Source: JABWBD01 sp040768665 (lineage in GTDB: Bacteria; Planctomycetota; Planctomycetia; Pirellulales; Thermoguttaceae). Taken from it: 19,812 bases of DNA. Each line of letters opens with the position of its first letter. Position 1 is the stretch's first letter. Shown one piece after another: positions 15,651-19,812 of this stretch. The position numbers were made by a program, and so were the translations under genes. A model generated the notes under the pieces. That model was not told the origin of the DNA, searched no databases, and saw only the letters and a program-made list of their open reading frames with translations. The stretch is taken from assembly GCA_040768665.1 (NCBI GenBank), contig JAXGMN010000105.1:1-19812 (forward strand). Reading direction: 5' to 3'.

Positions 15651-16520
15651 ATGGACTTCCTCAATCATCCGCTTCGCGCCGCCCGGTGGCAGCTCTGCCG
15701 GCAGATTCTTCGCTTCGGGCGGCTGCCGCTCGTCATGGGCATTGTCAACGTCACGCCCGATAGCTTCTCCGACGGCGGCCGGCACTTCGACGCATCCGTA
15801 GCGATCGATCACGGACTGCGTCTGGCGGCCGACGGTGCCGACATTCTGGATATCGGTGGCGAGAGCACGCGCCCCTACTCCGTGCCGGTCGGCGCAGAGG
15901 AAGAGCTGCGCCGGGTGATGCCGGTTGTTTCAACGCTCTGCGCGCAGGTGGGGGTGCCGGTCTCGATCGACACGTCGAAGGCTGTGGTCGCGCGCGAAGC
16001 ACTGGCGGCCGGGGCCCAGATCGTTAACGACGTAACCGGCTTGGCTCGCGACCCGGAGATGGTATCCGTGGCGGTGGAGTCCGGCGCGGGCGTGTGCGTG
16101 ATGCATATGCGCGGCACCCCGCAGAACATGCAGGACAACCCGTCCTATGAGGACGTTGTGGGCGAGGTGTTCGACTACCTTCGAAGTCGTCGTGATGCCC
16201 TGGTTGCAGCCGGGATTCCGCAAGGGCGGATTGCTCTGGACCCCGGCATCGGCTTTGGAAAGCGGACGGCGAACAACCTCGATTTGCTCTCGAACATGGG
16301 GCGGTTTCATGAGCTGGCCTGTCCGGTGCTCGTGGGGCATTCCCGCAAAGGCTACATCGGCAGTGTGATCGGCGACAAACAGGCCGATCGCACGGCGGGG
16401 ACGATCGGCACCGCGCTCGCGCTGGCTTGTCAGGGAGTCCAGGTCATTCGGGTGCACGACGTCGCTGCGGTGCGCCAAGCCCTTCTGCTGTTCGAAGCCA
16501 GCGGCGGGCTGCCGCTGTAG
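15651..16520 (+). CDS. folP: Dihydropteroate synthase
   Basis: This cytoplasmic enzyme joins p-aminobenzoate to 6-hydroxymethyl-dihydropterin diphosphate in folate synthesis and is the target of sulfonamides. 289 residues, normal length. All signatures are present: MGIVNVTPDSFSDGG (29-43), ADILDIGGESTRPYS, VSIDTSK, IVNDVTG, VCVMHMRGTPQNMQ, ALDPGIGFGKR, CPVLVGHSRKGYIG, and a final IRVHDV. Start ATG 15651 leaves an N-terminal lead of about 28 residues, common in related bacteria; no clear ribosome-binding site is visible. Element E3 now separates it from lptE, so its expression may have been uncoupled from the upstream operon. Confidence 0.96.
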   Translation: MDFLNHPLRAARWQLCRQILRFGRLPLVMGIVNVTPDSFSDGGRHFDASVAIDHGLRLAADGADILDIGGESTRPYSVPVGAEEELRRVMPVVSTLCAQVGVPVSIDTSKAVVAREALAAGAQIVNDVTGLARDPEMVSVAVESGAGVCVMHMRGTPQNMQDNPSYEDVVGEVFDYLRSRRDALVAAGIPQGRIALDPGIGFGKRTANNLDLLSNMGRFHELACPVLVGHSRKGYIGSVIGDKQADRTAGTIGTALALACQGVQVIRVHDVAAVRQALLLFEASGGLPL

Positions 16521-16526
16521 AATTGG

Positions 16527-16767
16527 TGTGCCACTGCTTGGAGTTGAATCGGTTATCCATGTGAGCTGAGTTCTCCACAACTCCAAGCAGTGGGCGCCGA
16601 CAGGTCGTGTGCCACTGCTTGGAGTTGAATCGGTTATCCATCGTGAGCTGAGTTTTCCACAACTCCAAGCAGTGGGCGATTCAGGCCCGACCGCCGATTC
16701 ACACTGCTTGCGATTGTGGTGCGTCCCATGGAAATGGATCGTCCGTTCAATCGCAAGCAGTGGCACA
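16527..16767. repeat. Three long inverted repeats (hairpins) between convergent genes
   Basis: Copies 1 and 2 have perfect 16-bp arms, CCACTGCTTGGAGTTG with CAACTCCAAGCAGTGG (16531-16546/16578-16593 and 16612-16627/16660-16675). Copy 3 has 15-bp arms CACTGCTTGCGATTG with CAATCGCAAGCAGTG (16702-16716/16748-16762) and lies in inverted orientation, judged from the loop and the outer GTGTGCC tip. Loops are 31-32 nt and related. The block fills the gap between folP and the minus-strand hydrolase. Confidence 0.85.
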
Positions 16768-16786
16768 CGAGCGCACGTGCAGCGCC

Positions 16787-17806
16787 TTACGCCGGCCGGT
16801 ACCGGTATACGGGCATCTCTTCGTTGCGGATCTCGTCGAGGTTGACGACGGCGAGCTTGCCTCTCTCATCGAGATACTCGACGCGAGACGCCACATCGGT
16901 AAGAGCAAGAAAGGCGTAGAAGCTGGACTGGCGGTCGTAAAGGCGGCTGGTGATCTCGTCGATGGTTATCGGATCGGGCGATTCCCGAATGACGTCCAAT
17001 ACCCGATTCACCCGTCGAAAATGACTCGCCCTGATGCTCTCAATCCGCTTGTAGACGTCGTGGACCGGCGGCTCGTGTCCGCCCATGACCAGCGTGATTC
17101 CGGCAATGCGCTCGATCTTGTCGAGGCTTTCCAGGTAGTGGCCCAGCCCGGTATAGGGAGCGATGCTCTCCGGCCATTGCTGCGTGATGGTGCGGGAGAG
17201 GATGTGATCGCCGGCCAGCAGCACGTCGTCGATCAGCAGGCAGACGTGCCCCGGGCTATGGCCCGGCGTATGGAAGACCTGGATACCGTCGGTCTCGCGG
17301 CCTTCTTCCAGAAGCAAGTCGACCGGCACGCTCTCGAGCTGCCGTTTTGTGCGACCGTAGCCTTCGAGCAACTTGGCTCGCTCCTCCGGAGACACGCCTG
17401 CGCGGGTGAGAAAAGCGGCAAAGGCTCGCTGGGCGATCTCGACGCGCTCCTGGCCCGCAGCGATCACGCGTGAGTCGAGCGGATGGACACCGACCGCCGC
17501 GCCGGTTCGGCGGACGATTTCGGCCAGCCCGCCGTAATGATCGACGTGCGCATGCGTGATCAGGACCCGCCCGATGGCTTCGGGGCGGAACGGTTCGCCG
17601 AATTCAGGGCCGATCGCCGCCAGTCCCGTCCATACTTGCTCCAAAGCCGTGGGGCTGCCCGAGCTGGTGTCGACCAGCGTTGGAGGGCCGGCCCCGAGCA
17701 GGAGGTACAGCCGTCCGCTGAGATTCGGCATGAATTCGAAGGCAATTCGGTAGATCCGCACGCCGGAGCGTGTGGTGAAACATTTAACAGGAGGAAGGTT
17801 CGACAC
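16787..17806 (-). CDS. Metallo-beta-lactamase-fold hydrolase
   Basis: 339 residues. The metal motifs are complete: THAHVDH (84-90), HTPGHSPGH (179-187, ligand His183), AGDH (Asp200) and GGHEPP (His244). Between them lies a helical insert typical of the larger hydrolases, and a C-terminal helical or winged-helix-like part follows (about 255-339, ITIDEITSRLYDRQSSFYAF). This resembles glyoxalase II/LACTB2-type members; the substrate cannot be told. The start is GTG 17806, the first start codon after an in-frame stop, and it is needed for the first strand of the fold (VRIYRIAFEF). No ribosome-binding site is visible. The gene converges with folP and diverges from the GTPase gene. Confidence 0.87.
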   Translation of the reverse strand: MSNLPPVKCFTTRSGVRIYRIAFEFMPNLSGRLYLLLGAGPPTLVDTSSGSPTALEQVWTGLAAIGPEFGEPFRPEAIGRVLITHAHVDHYGGLAEIVRRTGAAVGVHPLDSRVIAAGQERVEIAQRAFAAFLTRAGVSPEERAKLLEGYGRTKRQLESVPVDLLLEEGRETDGIQVFHTPGHSPGHVCLLIDDVLLAGDHILSRTITQQWPESIAPYTGLGHYLESLDKIERIAGITLVMGGHEPPVHDVYKRIESIRASHFRRVNRVLDVIRESPDPITIDEITSRLYDRQSSFYAFLALTDVASRVEYLDERGKLAVVNLDEIRNEEMPVYRYRPA

Positions 17807-17827
17807 GTGCAGGCTCGTCGGGTCTCA

Positions 17828-17967
17828 TACGGGACGGTAACCGTTCGCGCCCACGGCTGGGGACTGGTCCATTTTTCGGCCGGTTCGGCCATCTTGGCGA
17901 TTAAGACGGTGGCCGAAAACATGGACCTGTCCCCTTCTCTTCGGCCCCTGAACGGTTACTACGGGAC
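17828..17967. mobile_element. 124-bp palindromic element A with 8-bp direct repeats
   Basis: TACGGGAC flanks both sides (17828-17835 and 17960-17967). Terminal inverted repeats are GTAACCGTTC (17837-17846) and GAACGGTTAC (17950-17959). Inside, GGGGACTGGTCCATTTTTCG is mirrored by CGAAAACATGGACCTGTCCC plus C. It encodes no protein and sits upstream of the minus-strand hydrolase. Confidence 0.8.
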
Positions 17968-18035
17968 TTGAGGCGACCGGAATACAGAAGCTTACCGGTT
18001 ACCAGCCAGGTTCGGCAAGCTCTTGTGGCGCGGAC

Positions 18036-18159
18036 GCAATCGTTCACGCGCACGGTCGGGGACTGGTCCGTTTTTCGGCTGATCGAGGTACTCTGCCGAC
18101 AAAGACTTTGGCCGAAAAGATGGACCTGTCCCCTTCTCTTCCGCCGCGCGGACGGTTAC
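18036..18159. mobile_element. 124-bp palindromic element B, diverged copy of A
   Basis: It has the same length and order of segments as A. The left tip GCAATCGTTC is degenerate and the right tip GGACGGTTAC is closer to the consensus. Inner arms are GGGGACTGGTCCGTTTTTCG and GGCCGAAAAGATGGACCTGT followed by CCCC. No flanking direct repeat is left, so it looks older than A. Both copies are in the same orientation. Confidence 0.75.
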
Positions 18160-18192
18160 AGTGGTGACTACCCTTAACTCAGCCCGTGAGGG

Positions 18193-18295
18193 TGGAGGAC
18201 GACCTCCAGTAGTTGGCAATCGACACGGTTGGTGCTATCAGCGGAGCACCCATCAATCCAGAGGAAACGTGAGACAAAGCCCATTACTTCATGGG
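18193..18295 (+). promoter_or_regulatory. Leader with three short hairpins before the GTPase gene
   Basis: TGGAGG-ACGA-CCTCCA (18193-18208), GGTGCT/AGCACC (18231-18236 with 18245-18250) and CCCAT/ATGGG (18280-18284 with 18291-18295) are consecutive. The last ends 9 nt before the start codon at 18305. They could form a structured 5' leader, but no known riboswitch class is recognised. Confidence 0.2.
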
Positions 18296-18304
18296 AATAC
18301 ATGC

Positions 18305-19438
18305 ATGCCGAAGACTCAATTGATTCTCGTTGGCGGTTTCTTAGGCGCTGGCAAAACGACGCTGGTAGCAAGGGCGACCGAGCGGCTTGTCCGACAGGGC
18401 AAGCGAGTGGGCCTGATCACCAACGATCAGGCCGCCAATCTCGTGGATACCGCCATTCTCAAGGAGGCGAGTGATGCCGTCCAGGAGGTGGCTGGGGGCT
18501 GCTTCTGCTGTCGTTTCGACGACCTCTTGGCTGCCATGGACCGCCTCGTCGAGGCGGGAATGCCCGACGTATTGATCGGCGAGCCGGTGGGAAGCTGCAC
18601 GGACCTGTCGGCAACCGTCCTTCAGCCGATGAAACAGTTCCACAGGGAACGGTTTCAAGTTGCTCCCTTCTCGGTGTTGGTGGACGTCAAACAGGTGCGG
18701 ACGCTGGAGCGCCTGCGGAAGTCCCTTCACAATTCTGAGTCCGCCCGTTTTCCCGAGAACGTCATGTATATCTACGAGAAACAGCTTGAGGAAGCCGACG
18801 TGATCGTCCTGAACAAGGCCGATCTCGTGTCCAACGACGAACTTGCCGAAGTGGAGGCAACACTCAAGCGGGAGTTTACTCAGGCCCCGATCATTACGAT
18901 CTCTGCTTTACAGGGCACCGGCGTGGACTCCTGGTTGGACCATGTCCTCAGCATCGAGGGTGCGGGGCGAACGATCACTCCCGTCGATTACGACGAATAC
19001 GCGGAAGGAGAGGCTGCCCTCGGTTGGCTCAACGCAGTCGTTCGGCTCGGTTCTGATCTGGACATCGACTGCCGGAATTTCTGCCTCAACCTCTTGAAAG
19101 GGATGCAGGAGCGATTCCACGAGTCGTCCGCTGAGGTAGCGCACCTGAAGCTGCACTTGACAGCCGGGGACAGCACTCTCGTCGCCAATCTTACCAGCAA
19201 CGATGGTGAGCCATTTCTTCGAGGCGAAGTGCAAGGTGTTGCGAAGGAGGCCGTCCTTCTGGTCAATGTCCGAGCGAAGATCGATCCCGACCAACTGCGG
19301 ACGATCAGCGAGCAGTGCATCAACAAAATCGCCGGAACGCACATTCGAGCAGAGATCGACCAGATACAAAGCTTCGCCCCGTCACGTCCCACTCCGACGC
19401 ATCGCTTCCAAAGCGTCGTCCAGCGCGATCACGAATAG
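18305..19438 (+). CDS. COG0523 (CobW/YjiA-like) GTPase, probable metallochaperone
   Basis: From ATG 18305 the protein has 377 residues. The G3E-family P-loop GGFLGAGKTT (10-19), the metal-binding GGCFCC motif (64-69, the GCxCC hallmark of COG0523), IGEPVGSCTDL (about 91-101) and NKAD (170-173) are present. The C-terminal domain (about 230-377) is not the usual His-rich CobW_C type. COG0523 members insert or handle zinc, cobalt or other metals; the target is unknown here, and no cobalamin or zinc gene is adjacent. The frame is open back to GTG 18161, but that extension runs into repeat element B, and the family N-terminus begins at 18305. No clear Shine-Dalgarno is seen; an SD-like GAGGAAA lies far upstream at 18261. 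Confidence 0.88.
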   Translation: MPKTQLILVGGFLGAGKTTLVARATERLVRQGKRVGLITNDQAANLVDTAILKEASDAVQEVAGGCFCCRFDDLLAAMDRLVEAGMPDVLIGEPVGSCTDLSATVLQPMKQFHRERFQVAPFSVLVDVKQVRTLERLRKSLHNSESARFPENVMYIYEKQLEEADVIVLNKADLVSNDELAEVEATLKREFTQAPIITISALQGTGVDSWLDHVLSIEGAGRTITPVDYDEYAEGEAALGWLNAVVRLGSDLDIDCRNFCLNLLKGMQERFHESSAEVAHLKLHLTAGDSTLVANLTSNDGEPFLRGEVQGVAKEAVLLVNVRAKIDPDQLRTISEQCINKIAGTHIRAEIDQIQSFAPSRPTPTHRFQSVVQRDHE

Positions 19439-19636
19439 TGGGTCGAGAAATTCATGGAATACACCTTTCCCCTTCTGCAAGTACGGGGTGGTGAGGGGAC
19501 TGGAGATTTGGGAAGATCGCCGCGTTTGACCGCCACACTCACCACGGCGTGTTCGGCGGAACCTTCTTTCGCCCTTAGGATTGCGGTTTATCGCCCCTAG
19601 CGACCTCCGGACATCCAAAACCGCGCAACACCGCGG
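19439..19636. other. Intergenic region between convergent genes
   Basis: No recognisable gene or strong terminator was seen in these 198 bases. An ATG at 19455 opens a 48-codon frame with no family likeness. Confidence 0.4.
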
Positions 19637-19812
19637 CTACGCCTCCGAACGCAGACGCACCTGGATCTCGCCGTCTTCGACGCGCACTTCGAAGGTCTCG
19701 GCCTTGAGCGTCGGCACGTCGACGCACGTCCCGTCGCACAGCCGGAAGGCCCACATATGGCGGCTGCACACGACCGTGTTGTCATAGACGCTGCTCGCGC
19801 CCAGCGACTCGC
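19637..19812 (-). CDS. C-terminal end of a Rieske-type [2Fe-2S] protein (5' end outside window)
   Basis: Reading leftward from the window edge, the frame gives ESLGASSVYDNTVVCSRHMW and AFRLCDGTCVDVPTLKAETF, then EVRVEDGEIQVRLRSEA and TAG (19637-19639). The CSRH(x)WAF segment corresponds to the second Rieske motif (C-x2-H), and the DGTCVDVP...LKAETFEVRVEDGEI tail matches the small ferredoxin/NirD-like Rieske pattern. The first C-x-H motif lies outside. Only 57 residues are visible, so the full protein may be a small stand-alone ferredoxin or the end of a larger oxygenase-type protein. It converges with the GTPase gene. Confidence 0.7.
   Translation of the reverse strand, partial: ESLGASSVYDNTVVCSRHMWAFRLCDGTCVDVPTLKAETFEVRVEDGEIQVRLRSEA

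Noticed and set aside
16444..16668. Minus-strand 74-codon frame with repeated peptides
   Set aside because: The repetition is produced by the inverted repeats; no start signal or family supports a gene, though the short peptide is noted as a finding.
17483..17971. Plus-strand frame with a strong AGGAGGAAGG and GTG at 17807
   Set aside because: The frame is antisense to the hydrolase and then reads through palindromic element A; its product has no family likeness.

Overview
The window looks like a chromosomal segment of a high-GC planctomycete, probably Pirellulales-like. The evidence is the gene content and the protein style: a large secreted protein with degenerate Gly/Asp-rich repeats, a small CPNGH-type zinc-ribbon protein, a phoH / HD-phosphohydrolase / ybeY / corC / recO cluster followed by BamD-like and LptE-like lipoproteins, and a purA-uppS-cdsA order. 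The assignment is inferred from protein recognition, not from rRNA, which is absent here. No tRNA, rRNA or CRISPR array was seen.

Layout. 1-1646: C-terminal part of a secreted repeat protein, followed by a strong hairpin. 1776-3373: an Rpn/PD-(D/E)XK-type nuclease gene, preceded by a near-identical duplicate of only its 3' end and downstream sequence. 3650-5112: a promoter candidate and an intact purA. 5127-6727: remnants of uppS and cdsA in their expected place behind purA, both broken by many frameshifts. 7033-12534: zinc-ribbon protein, then a tightly overlapping run phoH, pgpH-like HD hydrolase, ybeY and a corC-like gene (8-, 4- and 4-bp overlaps). 12541-16520: duplicated hairpin, recO, BamD-like TPR lipoprotein, lptE and folP. 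16527-16767: three large inverted repeats between convergent genes. 16787-17806 (minus): metallo-beta-lactamase-fold hydrolase. 17828-18159: two 124-bp palindromic elements. 18305-19438: COG0523 (CobW-like) GTPase. 19637-19812 (minus): C-terminal end of a Rieske-type protein that leaves the window.

How the genes work together. The phoH-to-folP block combines RNA/ribosome maintenance (PhoH, YbeY), cyclic-dinucleotide turnover (HD hydrolase), membrane transport (CorC-like), recombination repair (RecO), outer-membrane biogenesis (BamD-like, LptE) and folate synthesis (FolP). It is a housekeeping block rather than one pathway.

The most unusual content is non-coding. At least five palindromic elements share GGGGACTGG on the left arm and, in four of five, CCTGTCCCC on the right. 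Three carry clear 8-9 bp flanking direct repeats, and two of these repeats contain the stop codon of the upstream gene. A second, unrelated inverted-repeat family at 16.5 kb shows compensatory changes in its stem. No complete new defence or metabolic system is visible. The strongest leads are the decayed uppS-cdsA pair and these hairpin elements.
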